Shown: positions 53,828 through 63,662, counted from the first letter of the stretch. The stretch: 64,000 bases of DNA from Brevibacillus antibioticus (GCF_005217615.1 NZ_SZNK01000001.1:3560501-3624500), one strand, 5' to 3'. Notes: generated from the sequence alone by a model not told the origin. Numbers and translations: made by a program.

Positions 53828-54286
53828 TCACTTTGGTACGGGATGACCTTTGTCCAGCACCTGATATTTTTTGCTTTCTTTCCTGACGATTTCAATTGCG
53901 ATTTTGTTCTTATCTGGTATGCCTTTTATCGTGTAGTATGTACTGCCCGGGACGTAGAAGGGAGTATCGCCCTCTTTGAACTCCTCCCATTCGCCTATTC
54001 TGTTGACTACCCCAAGTCTGCTATCCAGATTGGTTTCAGTTAGCTCCTCTTCAATCGGAACGTAATAATATCCATCATGAACGAGGTATTCAAAAGATCT
54101 GTCTTCCGATTTTTCGAGCCAACTCGCATCTTTCGAGTCTAATGCTGTATTTTCCATAGTGGTAAGAATAGAAGTTACTTGCTGGGCTTTGATCGAGTCT
54201 TCGATTTGCGAGATACCCATGCCCGCACTGCCAATTCCAAGTGCGCTGAGAAACAGGATGACAAAAAGCCATTTTCGATTTTTCAA
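53828..54286 (-). CDS. Hypothetical membrane-anchored or secreted protein
   Basis: A 152-residue protein with an N-terminal hydrophobic segment (WLFVILFLSALGIGSAGMG) and an extracellular part with no Cys. Family not recognised. It starts with TTG at 54286 behind AAGGTGG. It is followed by a small hypothetical gene on the same strand. Confidence 0.68.
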   Translation of the reverse strand: MKNRKWLFVILFLSALGIGSAGMGISQIEDSIKAQQVTSILTTMENTALDSKDASWLEKSEDRSFEYLVHDGYYYVPIEEELTETNLDSRLGVVNRIGEWEEFKEGDTPFYVPGSTYYTIKGIPDKNKIAIEIVRKESKKYQVLDKGHPVPK

Positions 54287-54314
54287 TCTACCACCACCTT
54301 TGAATATGTAAAAT

Positions 54315-54349
54315 AACCTTACTCCATATTATATGAATTGAGTAAGGTT
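54315..54349 (-). terminator. Hairpin after the 112-residue membrane protein gene
   Basis: AACCTTACTC (54315-54324) pairs perfectly with GAGTAAGGTT (54340-54349). The minus strand then reads ATTTTACAT, a modest T-rich tail; it probably ends the Spo0E cluster transcript. Confidence 0.6.
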
Positions 54350-54491
54350 TAGCTTTTTCAAATTAAAATATTACTATGTTACATAGACAGATACACAAAA
54401 AACAAACGAACTTTTCCGAATGATGAATACCAGCTAATCTTTAGTTTATTTAACTTCACTAACACCATACTAGTTTAGCCAGTACTGTTTT

Positions 54492-54830
54492 TTATGTAAG
54501 TGTAGTGGGTGTAAAATTGTCTATTGTATCTATTGATATATCAACGGCTTCTTGACGCTTACTTAGATGTTGATAATAAGCACTCAAATAATCACAAAGT
54601 ACCGTTAATCCTAACATCAGAATAAAGAGCATGACAATAAGTATTTGGAATTTCTTAAACATAACTTTGTCATTATACAAATTAATTAGTTTTTTATGCC
54701 CGTCAAGTCCTATGAAAATTACTAAAGCAATGTACAAAACAACTTTAAAATAAATTGAAATTGGCAGGCTGTATATAATAGCTGCAAAAATAAAGATTGT
54801 TAAAGTGCTCAATAAAGCTACCATATTCAT
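54492..54830 (-). CDS. Small membrane protein downstream of Spo0E-like genes
   Basis: A 112-residue protein with three hydrophobic helices, for example LLSTLTIFIFAAIIYSLPISI and IYFKVVLYIALVIFIGLD. Family not recognised. Its ATG follows the TAA of the preceding gene with no gap (TAAATG), with GGAGGG just upstream. Third gene of a compact Spo0E cluster. Confidence 0.62.
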   Translation of the reverse strand: MNMVALLSTLTIFIFAAIIYSLPISIYFKVVLYIALVIFIGLDGHKKLINLYNDKVMFKKFQILIVMLFILMLGLTVLCDYLSAYYQHLSKRQEAVDISIDTIDNFTPTTLT

Positions 54831-55028
54831 TTATCCCTCCATTTTCTTTATCATAAATAAAGCTTCCCAACATTGAGCCTGATGTATTAAATTGCCTTTA
54901 TTATTATTTACCCCCTCTTGATACTTCCCTATTTCTTTGTCTTGCACTACATATTGCTGAAGTATCATTTGCCTCTGCTTAATATGCGACTGCAACGTAT
55001 GAAGTAGCGTTTTTTTTGTTGAATGCAT
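54831..55028 (-). CDS. Small hypothetical protein overlapping the Spo0E-like gene
   Basis: A 65-residue soluble protein (QSHIKQRQMILQQYVVQDKE region) that looks helical. The AAGGTGG site and ATG at 55028 lie inside the 3' end of the Spo0E-like gene, in another frame, with about 64 bases of overlap. This overlap suggests coupled translation. Family not recognised; a long helix pattern similar to Spo0E is only a hint. Confidence 0.55.
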   Translation of the reverse strand: MHSTKKTLLHTLQSHIKQRQMILQQYVVQDKEIGKYQEGVNNNKGNLIHQAQCWEALFMIKKMEG

Positions 55029-55261
55029 TTTGCACAACCACCTTTTTTCACTCGCACCCTCTTTCTTTTTTCCTGCCTTGGTTCGGACAACGACATTCGT
55101 TGCCAATCTACAATGTGCAAATCCAACTCTTGACTTAGCTTGACAACAGCTTCATCTTTTAGTCCTTTTTCCTTAACGAGTTCATGGAGTTGTACGCGCA
55201 ATACTTCGATTTTCTGTTTGATTGAATGGATAGCGTAATCAGTTGCTACTTTTTTTACCAT
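54965..55261 (-). CDS. Spo0E-like aspartyl-phosphate phosphatase
   Basis: A 98-residue protein. Residues 8-55 show the two-helix Spo0E pattern with IEVLRVQLHEL and the catalytic-type motif VKLSQELDLHIVDWQR (SQELD). Family members dephosphorylate Spo0A~P and delay sporulation. The rest is a basic tail (KRKRVRVKK, CAKC) longer than usual. ATG 55261 is chosen because GGAG is nine bases upstream, whereas it abuts the ATG at 55270. It is followed by two overlapping or adjacent small genes. Confidence 0.8.
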   Translation of the reverse strand: MVKKVATDYAIHSIKQKIEVLRVQLHELVKEKGLKDEAVVKLSQELDLHIVDWQRMSLSEPRQEKRKRVRVKKGGCAKCIQQKKRYFIRCSRILSRGK

Positions 55262-55399
55262 TTTACCCATCTCCAGAAATTTACTATTTATCTTTTACAT
55301 GTTAAGTCTATCCCTTGTTACGTGTTTCTGGAAAATAAAGTAAAGTTAATACATTCGCCATTTTCGTACAAAATACGACATCAAGTCATTTGTCTCCCC

Positions 55400-55428
55400 A
55401 AAAAAAAAAGAACGCCTTTTTAGCGTTC
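55400..55428 (-). terminator. Terminator after the signal peptide gene
   Basis: Minus strand GAACGC pairs with GCGTTC, followed by nine to ten T. It ends the RRNPP regulator-peptide transcript. Confidence 0.9.
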
Positions 55429-55451
55429 GACAATTCCCATTTAACTTTTAG

Positions 55452-55601
55452 TTAATGTCCTGGGTCATCATGATATTGCTTTATTTTTCCTTTTGATAGA
55501 AAAAGCGCATAGTTATTTTGAATTATATTTTCAGGAACTGCGAAAAGAGAGTTAAATAATACCAATGAAAGAGCTGTGATTATCCCTATATATTTCCTCA
55601 C
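55452..55601 (-). CDS. Candidate secreted quorum-sensing pro-peptide (Phr/NprX-like)
   Basis: A 49-codon gene. The product starts with a hydrophobic export signal (YIGIITALSLVLFNSLFAV) and ends in a polar tail, KQYHDDPGH. The GTG start lies three bases after the TGA of the RRNPP regulator, and its AAGGAG site is inside that gene's end. A strong terminator follows. This is the standard layout of rap-phr and nprR-nprX pairs: secreted peptide precursor directly downstream of its receptor. The mature signal is probably a short C-terminal fragment. The peptide is called by position and architecture, not by a known sequence. Confidence 0.75.
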   Translation of the reverse strand: MRKYIGIITALSLVLFNSLFAVPENIIQNNYALFLSKGKIKQYHDDPGH

Positions 55602-55604
55602 TTG

Positions 55605-56903
55605 TCAACACTCCTTTGTATTCCCTTTATTTACTATATTATATACTTCCCCAAGTTTTTTGAGAACCTCCGGCTTCATTTCTTTCTCCTGGGTGAAGTA
55701 ATGTATACAAATAGCTTCAGAACATTTTATTATATCTGCTGTTGCGTTAATTTTACTGAAAAAATACATAGCTTTAAGATATTTTTCGATCCCATCGTCA
55801 AATAATCCACTCTTAACAAGAAATGCCCCTTTGCATTTATAGTATTTCCCTAATTCAGAATACTTGTAGGGTGTAGTCGGTTGAATATGTAGATCTTCCT
55901 CCTCTTGTTCTATAATTTGTTGAATGGAATTTACATCATTTATTTTAAGCAATGCCTCTAGTAAGTCATTGACCCTGTTTAAACGGTTGTTGTCCGTTGC
56001 TTCTTCCAGACATTCTTTCAGCAATGGAATTGCTTTATCATACCTTTCAGATTTAGAAAGAATGATAGCCCGAAAATATTTTAATCGCTCAATAATAAAG
56101 GCATATCCTAATTTCTCATACCGGTCAAGATGTTCTTCTAATCCTATAAGATCACCCAATCGTGAGTAGGAATTACAGATAGCTAAAGCAACTCTCTCTT
56201 TTAACTCGTTCTGTGTAGTATCTTCTCTATGACCAATATTCCCGAGTTCTATGCATTGTTTGTATTTCTTTATATTATGAGCGTGGAGTGCCATTCGATA
56301 ATAATATATAACCTTTTCTTCACGCGACAGAAATTGTGTGTAGTGCAGAATTTCTTCTCCGATCTTAAATGATTCTTCCAATGTCCCTAAATCCATTCGC
56401 TCAATCAAGTATTGTTGTAATAATCCTTTTGCCAAGTATTGCTGAACGCCACGGTATCTTGCGTATGAAATAATGGTCTTGTACAACGACAGTCTAGCCG
56501 TCTCATCTATTATGGAACCTGTCAGATCGAATAAGCGTTCTAGCGTAGTTTCAGTTTCTTCGCAGGGGGATTCGAGGAACTTGTCAGCAACTTTCGAAAC
56601 TAACCGATTATCCGACATTGAAACTGCTTCTAAAAGTAGTTCTTGCAGTACATCAGGTCGCTTTTCTACTTCAATATATTGCTCCATAAGCTCCATAAGC
56701 GAGATTCCCAATATGTCGGCAATTGGTTTAATCGTTGTAAATTGCGGTCGTTTAGTCCGCTCTCTTTCAATCCTGGAAATCGCTGCCTTACTAATTCCAG
56801 CCTTCCTTGCTAGCTCTGAAAGTGTTATTCCTGCTTGTTCCCGGTAATTCTTTATTAGTTCTCCCAAAGTTGTACACGATCGCCCTTCTTCTTTAACCTT
56901 CAT
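55605..56903 (-). CDS. RRNPP-family regulator: XRE helix-turn-helix plus TPR domain
   Basis: A 432-residue regulator. Residues 10-70 form an XRE HTH (LGELIKNYREQAGITLSELA and ISKAAISRIERERT). The rest, about 350 residues, is helical with TPR-like repeats (YYYRMALHAHNIKKYKQCIE, ILSKSERYDKAIPLLKECLE), as in PlcR, NprR and AimR. Such proteins bind a re-imported oligopeptide that changes DNA binding. The gene for the likely peptide follows immediately. The target genes are not evident. Confidence 0.83.
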   Translation of the reverse strand: MKVKEEGRSCTTLGELIKNYREQAGITLSELARKAGISKAAISRIERERTKRPQFTTIKPIADILGISLMELMEQYIEVEKRPDVLQELLLEAVSMSDNRLVSKVADKFLESPCEETETTLERLFDLTGSIIDETARLSLYKTIISYARYRGVQQYLAKGLLQQYLIERMDLGTLEESFKIGEEILHYTQFLSREEKVIYYYRMALHAHNIKKYKQCIELGNIGHREDTTQNELKERVALAICNSYSRLGDLIGLEEHLDRYEKLGYAFIIERLKYFRAIILSKSERYDKAIPLLKECLEEATDNNRLNRVNDLLEALLKINDVNSIQQIIEQEEEDLHIQPTTPYKYSELGKYYKCKGAFLVKSGLFDDGIEKYLKAMYFFSKINATADIIKCSEAICIHYFTQEKEMKPEVLKKLGEVYNIVNKGNTKEC

Positions 56904-56916
56904 TCAGAATCACCCA

Positions 56917-57252
56917 CTACCTTCTACATCTTTTTTCATATTTTCCAGATAAATCAATTTTATCACCAGACTTTATTTTTGAGAATATTTGATATGTCCA
57001 TATTCTATGTAAATTGCTTTTTATTGGATCAAGTTCCAATTTCCTTATTTTCCTTTCAAAATAAAAAAGGCCATCATCACTTTGGTAGGATAACGACCTT
57101 TTGTGCTTCTGTTGATTCAGTTTTTCTGCTCTGGTCTTCGTCGTCCGTTGTCTCATGTCAGCAAAAGCGAAAATGCTTCTGTTGAGCTCTGGGTTTCTTT
57201 TGCCTTCACGAGCCAGCTTTTCCCGTTGCTTGCGTGCTACGCTTTTTGCCAT
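56917..57252 (-). CDS. Hypothetical basic protein
   Basis: A 111-residue very basic protein (Lys, Arg and Gln rich). The first 65 residues (KSVARKQREKLAREGKR and TTKTRAEKLNQQKHKRSLS) look like the conserved part; the C-terminal half may be less conserved. AAGGAG precedes the ATG. Family not recognised; nucleic-acid binding is plausible from charge only. Confidence 0.62.
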   Translation of the reverse strand: MAKSVARKQREKLAREGKRNPELNRSIFAFADMRQRTTKTRAEKLNQQKHKRSLSYQSDDGLFYFERKIRKLELDPIKSNLHRIWTYQIFSKIKSGDKIDLSGKYEKRCRR

Positions 57253-57411
57253 TGTCTTTCACTCCTTTTTTACGTTGAATAACGTCCTTGGTGTTATCAT
57301 AGAACGCTTCCTACATTGTTGCAACGAAAATAGTAAAATTGCCTACAACTCTTGTCCACTCCTTTTTCTCTCCCATGAATAGGATAGATTGACAGGAGGT
57401 GTTTAGACTCG

Positions 57412-57681
57412 ATGAAAAACAAAAGAATCACCGCGAGACGCGTGGAAAACCAAGTGTATTCCAATCGCGTTCTGCGCTCTGAATTCGATCGCAACTGGCG
57501 TACGGTAATCTCCAGAAGTGGTTACGTTATTTATATTGCAACAGCGAATCGGGCAAAAGTCACTGTACTGCTCTCAGATGGATCTAGGAAATTGCTCATC
57601 TTCAGACAAGGTGGAAGAGTATTGGTTGGCGGTGGGGGTACCAGTCATTATAGCAAACCACACATTGCAAGGAATTTGTAA
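57412..57681 (+). CDS. Hypothetical basic protein
   Basis: An 89-residue basic protein without a recognised family. It has a beta-like segment SGYVIYIATANRAKVTVLLSDGS-type pattern and a Gly-rich end. AGGAGG is twelve bases before the ATG, a long but usable spacing. It lies opposite to its neighbours and has its own terminator. Confidence 0.6.
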   Translation: MKNKRITARRVENQVYSNRVLRSEFDRNWRTVISRSGYVIYIATANRAKVTVLLSDGSRKLLIFRQGGRVLVGGGGTSHYSKPHIARNL

Positions 57682-57690
57682 AATGTGGGA

Positions 57691-57732
57691 AGCGCCCTGC
57701 TCAGTATTACTTGTGGCAGGGCGCTTTTCATT
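57691..57732. terminator. Bidirectional terminator between convergent genes
   Basis: AAGCGCCCTGC pairs with GCAGGGCGCTT, with TTTTC on the plus side. It serves the small basic protein gene and possibly the GRAM-like gene. Confidence 0.82.
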
Positions 57733-57741
57733 GAAGGATCA

Positions 57742-58083
57742 CTACCTCGTCTTAATAATCACCGTCATTTTTTGCTCCTTTTTTGTATCCTGAATACTGC
57801 CCATGATCTCCGCTCGTTTCCATCCCAAAAATGTATGGTCTTGTCCGTTATTCATCTTTATTTTCATTCCGTTTGGGATCATGAACAGCGTATTCCGTTT
57901 TTCAACTGCCGCAATGTCTTTCAAGTTTAATTCGAGAGGTTGTTTTTGAATATGGAGACTGTGTGGTTGAAAATAGAGTCTATCACTCGTAATCGTTAAC
58001 CTCCCACTTACTACTTCGATCCCTCTGAATAGGCTGACGGCTATATTCTCTTTCACAATCGATTCGTTTCGCCTGAGTTCCAT
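57742..58083 (-). CDS. GRAM-domain-like protein
   Basis: A 113-residue protein. The central part GRLTITSDRLYFQPHSL and LNLKDIAAVEKRNTL fits the PH-like GRAM fold, which often binds membranes or phospholipids. No membrane helix. The frame is open upstream, but the ATG at 58083 behind GAGGGG is the more likely start. Role unknown. Confidence 0.7.
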   Translation of the reverse strand: MELRRNESIVKENIAVSLFRGIEVVSGRLTITSDRLYFQPHSLHIQKQPLELNLKDIAAVEKRNTLFMIPNGMKIKMNNGQDHTFLGWKRAEIMGSIQDTKKEQKMTVIIKTR

Positions 58084-58182
58084 TGCTTCTTTTTCCCCTC
58101 TGACATACGATTCCTTTTTTCTCGAATTGGTAGGCACTTCATATTACCATAATTAGGAATTCCCCAAAATACTTAATCACGG

Positions 58183-58221
58183 AAAAGCGCCCTGCTCGTA
58201 TGCCTGGAGACAGGGCGCTTC
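58183..58221 (-). terminator. Terminator after the first chemoreceptor gene
   Basis: Minus strand AAGCGCCCTG pairs with CAGGGCGCTTTT. It shares its core with the terminator at 57691-57732. Confidence 0.82.
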
Positions 58222-58240
58222 GTTTGTTTAAGAATACAGG

Positions 58241-60220
58241 TTAATAGGTAAACTTTTTGAGCATTACTTTCAGCTCTTCCGCCAATGACGACAAGGAGTG
58301 AGCGGAGGAAGAAATCTCTTGCATCGAGGCGAGCTGCTCCTCAGTAGAAGCTGCTACTTCCTCGGCCGTTTCGGCATTGCTTTTCGCGATGGTGACGAGC
58401 ACATTGGCTGTCGCGGTTACTTCCTGAACAGCAGCCAAGATTTGCTGTGCGATCAAGGAAACCTCTGCGATATGTGGATTGGTCAGTCTGGTGCTTTCCA
58501 TGATGCCTTCAAACTTGTGAATCGTCTCCTCCGAAACGTTCAATCCTGCTTCAACATCCAGTCTGACTTTTTCCATGTTGTCAACGGATTGCTTGGTTTC
58601 TTGTTGAATCTCAGTGATCAATTCAGAAATTTGCTTAGCCGACAATTGTGATTGCTCAGCCAACAGTCGCACCTCTGTAGCTACAACTGCAAAGCCTTTG
58701 CCATGCTCACCAGCCCGCGCCGCTTCAATCGCTGCATTCAATGCCAGCAAGTTCGTCTGCTGGGCAATCCCGCTAATGACATCCGAGATCGTGCCAATTT
58801 CTTTCGAACGATCATAGAGGGATTTGGTCATGCGATCAGACTGTTCTACCGATCCGTGAATCGACTTCATTTGACTCATGACCTGTGCGACAAAGTTGCC
58901 TCCTTCTTCCGCCTGAACCGTCGTTTGCTGAGCAGTATCCGACAACACATTGACACTCTCTACAATCCGTGTGACCCCTTCCGAAATGTCATGCAATGAG
59001 CGAACATTTTGGTCGATTCCGCTCGTTTGTTGTTCCGCGCTACCAGCTACCTCCTGAACAGCAGTCGTTACATGCTCGGTTGCAATGCTCGTCTGCTGTG
59101 CGCTCGCAGTCAATTGCTCCGAAGATGCTGCTACTTGCTCTGCTCTAGTCTCGACATCAGAAATGAGCGCCCGCAGGTTATCCTGCATCGTGTTAAACGC
59201 ATGGCCGAGCTGGCCGATTTCATCAGTTGACCGTACTTGAATCGGGTCAGTCAAATTACCTTGGCTCACTCTGACCGCATGTACCTTCACTTCCTGGATG
59301 GAATGGAGAAGGGAACGCAGTACAGCTGCTACAATGAATCCTCCCAGCAGCAAGCAGATCGTAATCGTCCAAAACGTTTGCGCGAAAATCGGCTGTGTAG
59401 CATCCTCAACCTCTGACAAGTACATCGAACCGGCAATTTTCCAGCCAGTAGTCGGATTCGTCACATAGTATATCTGTTTCGGGATGCTTTGCTCCTCGTA
59501 ATTGAATTGACCTGTTTCTCCTTGGTACAAGTTGTCGTAAAAACTATCTTGTGCCACTGTTCCTGCCTGATTTTCCGGGTGGACGACATACTTCCTATTG
59601 CTGTCCACTACAATGACATCTCCATCCGAACCGATGCTGACTGAGTTTGCCAGTTGTTTGATCTCTTCAATCCCAACTGTAATGCAGATAACCCCAGCGC
59701 CATCTTCTGTTGTTCTTGCTACCGCTACTAAAACCTCACCTGATACCGCCGAAATATATGGCTCCGTAACGACGACCGTCCCCTTGCTCTCCATCGCTCT
59801 CTTGTACCAGTCTCTCGTCCGCGGATCAAAACCTGCCTGTACTTCTTGCTTAGGAGCGCGGAAATACTGGCCGTCAGCCGTTCCCAAACTGATACTGGCC
59901 ACATCCGCATGCATACCCATATACATATCTAAATGATGCAGGAATTCTTTTTGAACATTAGCTGATTTCACGCTAGGTGTGATATCTTTTGCCAAATAGT
60001 CAGCATCCTTCTTTTTGCCCTCAAACGTACTGCTGACGATGGAGTTGACCAAATCGACGTTTTCGTTGGCGCTATCCATGATTTGTTTGTCAATTTCTTG
60101 TTTCGCTTGATGATAAGCCAGGCTTCCAACGACAAGGGAAGGGACTAACAGAATCAAGAGAAATGTGATGATGAGTTTGGTTCGATAGCTTCGAAGCCAA
60201 TTCCTAAGGTTAATTTTCAC
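58241..60220 (-). CDS. Methyl-accepting chemotaxis protein with dCache sensor
   Basis: A 659-residue chemoreceptor. TM1 lies near residues 15-37, an external double-Cache domain near 40-280 ([15 protein letters not shown] and [16 protein letters not shown] are Cache motifs), TM2 near 285-305, then HAMP and the signalling domain. The hairpin tip [21 protein letters not shown] is conserved. No C-terminal pentapeptide. Ligand unknown; dCache domains often bind amino acids or small organics. GTG start; it lies about 215 bases downstream of a close paralog. Confidence 0.92.
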   Translation of the reverse strand: MKINLRNWLRSYRTKLIITFLLILLVPSLVVGSLAYHQAKQEIDKQIMDSANENVDLVNSIVSSTFEGKKKDADYLAKDITPSVKSANVQKEFLHHLDMYMGMHADVASISLGTADGQYFRAPKQEVQAGFDPRTRDWYKRAMESKGTVVVTEPYISAVSGEVLVAVARTTEDGAGVICITVGIEEIKQLANSVSIGSDGDVIVVDSNRKYVVHPENQAGTVAQDSFYDNLYQGETGQFNYEEQSIPKQIYYVTNPTTGWKIAGSMYLSEVEDATQPIFAQTFWTITICLLLGGFIVAAVLRSLLHSIQEVKVHAVRVSQGNLTDPIQVRSTDEIGQLGHAFNTMQDNLRALISDVETRAEQVAASSEQLTASAQQTSIATEHVTTAVQEVAGSAEQQTSGIDQNVRSLHDISEGVTRIVESVNVLSDTAQQTTVQAEEGGNFVAQVMSQMKSIHGSVEQSDRMTKSLYDRSKEIGTISDVISGIAQQTNLLALNAAIEAARAGEHGKGFAVVATEVRLLAEQSQLSAKQISELITEIQQETKQSVDNMEKVRLDVEAGLNVSEETIHKFEGIMESTRLTNPHIAEVSLIAQQILAAVQEVTATANVLVTIAKSNAETAEEVAASTEEQLASMQEISSSAHSLSSLAEELKVMLKKFTY

Positions 60221-60372
60221 TTCATCTCATCTTCTTTCTAAGTTGTATTTGGATAAACTTTTCTTGTTGGTGAAGTCCTAATTTTTTTATATCGGTAACG
60301 AAGGAAGGTTAATGAAGTATAGAACTGTAATCGATAAAAAAAGCAGGAATTATACCACCCCTGAGGCCATAG

Positions 60373-60417
60373 AAAAAAAAAAAAACCGCCCTGCTCATGT
60401 ATCATAGACAGGACGGT
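60373..60417 (-). terminator. Terminator after the second chemoreceptor gene
   Basis: Minus strand CCGTCCTG pairs with CAGGGCGG, followed by 12 or more T. Confidence 0.92.
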
Positions 60418-60434
60418 CGGTATTGGTTGACTAT

Positions 60435-62417
60435 TTAGTAGCGAAATTTGTTGATCATCGCATTCAGCTCTTCTGCCAACGATGACAGAGATTGGGCAGA
60501 CGCGGATACTTCTTGCATCGATGCGAGCTGCTCTTCTGTCGAAGCGGCTACTTCCTCTGCGGTTTCTGCATTGCCTTTTGCAATCATCGCCAACTCGTTC
60601 GCTGTCACCTTCACTTGCGAAACAGTTGCCACGATTTGTTGAGCAATCGATGAGACCTCCTCGATACGCGGATTCGTTTGTTTCGTGCTTGTCAAAATTT
60701 CCTCGAATTTATCAATGGTACCTTTGGAAATTCGCAAGCCTTCCGAAACATCGCGTCTGACTTTCTCCATGGTCTCAACGGATTCTTGCGTATCCCGTTG
60801 AATTTCTACGATGAGGTCGGAGATTTGCTTGGCCGATTCCTGCGATTGCTCTGCCAATAGCCTTACCTCCGTTGCTACGACCGCAAATCCTCTACCATGC
60901 TCGCCAGCCCGCGCGGCTTCGATCGCTGCATTTAATGCAAGCAGGTTGGTTTGCTGTGAAATTCCACTGATCACTTCAGAGAAAGCGACAATGTCTCTGG
61001 AGCGTTCAGAAAGGGAATAGACCATCTGATTGAGCTGTTCCACAGATGCGTGAATCGAGTTCATCTGGCCCATCACCTTCTGAACCGATTCGCCTCCTTC
61101 ACCAGCGTGAATGGTTGTTTGCTCAGCAATATCCGTCAATCCATGTACACTCTCCACAATTTGCGCTACGCCGTCTGAAATATTTTGGAGTGAGTGGACA
61201 TTCTGGTCAATTCCATACGTTTGCTTTTCTACGCCACCAGCAACTTCTTGCACGGCTGTGGCAACATGCTCAGTGGCGATGCTCGTCTGCTGTGCACTCG
61301 CGGTTAATTGCTCAGACGAAGCGGCCACTTGTTCTGCTCTTGTCTCTACATTTGAAATGAGTGTGCGCAGGTTGTCCTGCATCGTATTGAACGCGCGGCT
61401 CAGCTCACCAATCTCGTCATTGGAACGAACCTGGAGGGGCTCCGTCAGTATACCCTCACTCACTTTCACTGCATGTACCTTGACCTCTTTAAGGGATCGG
61501 ATAATCGAGCGCAGTACAACCGTTACGATCAGCCCTCCTACAAGCAAGCAAATGGCGATTGTCGAATATGTAAAGGTGAAGATAGGCTGTACAGAGTTTT
61601 GTATCTCCGAACGATCCAGCTTCCCAGCAATTTTCCAGCCAGTCAGCTCATTCGTTGTGTAGTGCACTTCTTGTTCGTTGCCTTGCTCGTCGTAATTGAA
61701 GTTTCCCGATGCACCTTCATACAATTTTTCAAAATAACTTTCTTCAGCTACAGTGCCAGATTCTTTTTTTGGATGAACAACGAACTTCTTGTGGCTGTCC
61801 AAAATCATGACATACCCGTCGCTTCCGATACTGACCATATCCGCCAGACCTTTGATCTGCTCGACTCCCATCACAATGCCGACCACACCTGATCCATCAT
61901 CCGTCGTTTTGGAAATGGTAACGAGGACTTTGCCTGATGCTGCTGAGACATACGGCTCCGTAATGACAGCCTTCCCCTTATTTTCCATCGCATTTTTGTA
62001 CCATTCTCTCGTTCGCGGATCAAAACCTGCCTTTACCGCTACCTTCGGGGATTGATAATACTGTCCGTCCACCGTCCCCAAAGCAATGCCATTCGTATCC
62101 GCAAGCATTCCACTATAAATATCCAGATGTGGCATGACGAGCGCTGCACTGTCTTTAGTGGGATACATGCTTTTGTTAACGGTTTTGGCTAAAAACTCAA
62201 TGGTGTCCAACTTGGGCTTAAAGGTACTCGTTACAATCGAATTGACCAGCTCTACATTTTCTTTGGCGCTGTTCAAGATCTCCTTTTCCATTTCTTGTTT
62301 CGCCTGACTGGAAGCCAGTGTTCCAACGACAATAGTAGGAACAAGCAGAATCAACAGGAAGGATGCAATTAACCTCGTTTTAAAGCTTCTACTCCAATTT
62401 ATTAAGCGACCTCTCAC
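60435..62417 (-). CDS. Methyl-accepting chemotaxis protein with dCache sensor (paralog)
   Basis: A 660-residue chemoreceptor with the same domain order as the next gene: TM1, double-Cache ([15 protein letters not shown]), TM2, HAMP and signalling domain with [20 protein letters not shown] and [20 protein letters not shown]. The two proteins are nearly identical in the signalling part and differ mainly in the Cache region, so they likely sense different ligands. GTG start. Confidence 0.92.
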   Translation of the reverse strand: MRGRLINWSRSFKTRLIASFLLILLVPTIVVGTLASSQAKQEMEKEILNSAKENVELVNSIVTSTFKPKLDTIEFLAKTVNKSMYPTKDSAALVMPHLDIYSGMLADTNGIALGTVDGQYYQSPKVAVKAGFDPRTREWYKNAMENKGKAVITEPYVSAASGKVLVTISKTTDDGSGVVGIVMGVEQIKGLADMVSIGSDGYVMILDSHKKFVVHPKKESGTVAEESYFEKLYEGASGNFNYDEQGNEQEVHYTTNELTGWKIAGKLDRSEIQNSVQPIFTFTYSTIAICLLVGGLIVTVVLRSIIRSLKEVKVHAVKVSEGILTEPLQVRSNDEIGELSRAFNTMQDNLRTLISNVETRAEQVAASSEQLTASAQQTSIATEHVATAVQEVAGGVEKQTYGIDQNVHSLQNISDGVAQIVESVHGLTDIAEQTTIHAGEGGESVQKVMGQMNSIHASVEQLNQMVYSLSERSRDIVAFSEVISGISQQTNLLALNAAIEAARAGEHGRGFAVVATEVRLLAEQSQESAKQISDLIVEIQRDTQESVETMEKVRRDVSEGLRISKGTIDKFEEILTSTKQTNPRIEEVSSIAQQIVATVSQVKVTANELAMIAKGNAETAEEVAASTEEQLASMQEVSASAQSLSSLAEELNAMINKFRY

Positions 62418-62548
62418 TCATTCTCAACTACTTTCTAGGTTGTATTGGGGAAATTTTTACCTTGGCATAACCCAAAACTAATATCGGCTAGGAATGAATG
62501 ATTATGTAGTGAAAGTTTTACGAATCAAGTATTTATCTATAAGTGACT

Positions 62549-63481
62549 TCAACCGCGTTTCATTTTCCCCAAGCGGATAAACTGTTCGTCACGTACACGC
62601 AGCGTTTCTGTGACAGCCGTATCCTTATACGAGTAAATACCTGCTCCGGTCTTAGTACCGAGATTGCCTTCCGTTACTCGTTCTTCAATGATAGCGGGTG
62701 CTTTTGCCGAGCCATCCAGCTCTGGCGCCAGGTTATCCATCACGCGTTTCCACGTATCGAGTCCGCCAAAATCTGCCGTCTCAATAGGCCCGACAAAAGC
62801 CCAACGAAAGCCAATTCCGTTCTTCATCACCGAATCGATCTGGGCTGCATCTGCCACACCTTCTGCGAGCAAATGAAAAGCTTCTCTCATCAAGGCTGTT
62901 TGCAGCCGATTTGCGATAAAGCCCGGCACGTCCTTTTTCAACAAAACCGGAGACTTCCCGATCTCTTCCATCAGCTGTATCGTCTTGTGAACCACTTCCT
63001 CCGCTGTCCTCTCGTGCCTGACTACCTCGACTAGTGGAACCAATTGAGCAGGATTGAAAAAATGTGTAATGATAAACCGTTGAGGTGTGGTTGTTTTTTC
63101 GATCAGTCGCGCAATCGAAAAGGTAGACGTATTGGAAGCAATAATCGCATCTGGCCTCGCGTAATGCTCCAGCTTTTCAAACAGCTCCCATTTTAGCTCG
63201 ATGACTTCTGGTATTGCTTCTGTGATGATTTCTGCAGCAGATACTGCCGCTTGCAAATCCGTGGTCAGGACGATATGTTCGAGCGCCGCTACTCTAGACT
63301 GGTCTGCAATCACTCCCTCTGCTACCAGTAGAGAAAGACTGTGCTCGATGCTAGCTCTCGCTTTCAACAAAAACTCTTCTTGCAAGTCGTAAAGAGAAAC
63401 ACGAAATCCAGCCAATGCGAATAGCTGCGCGATTCCATGTCCCATAACACCTGATCCAATAACAGCCGCATGCTTTTCCAT
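62549..63481 (-). CDS. 3-hydroxyacyl-CoA dehydrogenase
   Basis: A 310-residue NAD-dependent dehydrogenase of the HbdA/PaaH/MmgB type. The N-terminal Rossmann motif AAVIGSGVMGHGIAQLFALA and ASNTSTFSI (catalytic Ser region), THFFNPAQLVPLVEVV (catalytic His) and PGFIANRLQTALMREA are all standard. It oxidises 3-hydroxyacyl-CoA in fatty acid or butyrate-type metabolism. ATG 63481 follows GGGAGG. No thiolase or hydratase is adjacent; the divergent SDR gene shares the control region. Confidence 0.93.
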   Translation of the reverse strand: MEKHAAVIGSGVMGHGIAQLFALAGFRVSLYDLQEEFLLKARASIEHSLSLLVAEGVIADQSRVAALEHIVLTTDLQAAVSAAEIITEAIPEVIELKWELFEKLEHYARPDAIIASNTSTFSIARLIEKTTTPQRFIITHFFNPAQLVPLVEVVRHERTAEEVVHKTIQLMEEIGKSPVLLKKDVPGFIANRLQTALMREAFHLLAEGVADAAQIDSVMKNGIGFRWAFVGPIETADFGGLDTWKRVMDNLAPELDGSAKAPAIIEERVTEGNLGTKTGAGIYSYKDTAVTETLRVRDEQFIRLGKMKRG

Positions 63482-63631
63482 AGTGAGAACCTCCCAGGAT
63501 GAATTAGGTTTACTAATAAAGCTTTCCACGATTAAATACCTAGTTCCTGCCAAATAAATTCCTACTACTTTTACCGAAATTCATTCCTATGGCGCTTGTT
63601 GGTAGGGACAAAGTTTTATACCATTAAAAAT

Positions 63632-63662
63632 CGTTTAGTAAACCCAGTTATTGGACTAAACG
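63632..63662. promoter_or_regulatory. Inverted repeat in the divergent control region
   Basis: CGTTTAGT (63632-63639) and ACTAAACG (63655-63662) are perfect 8-base arms with a 15-base spacer, 20 bases before the SDR gene and opposite the hydroxyacyl-CoA dehydrogenase. It is a likely operator for a dimeric regulator such as a TetR-type protein. No regulator gene is in view. Confidence 0.55.
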
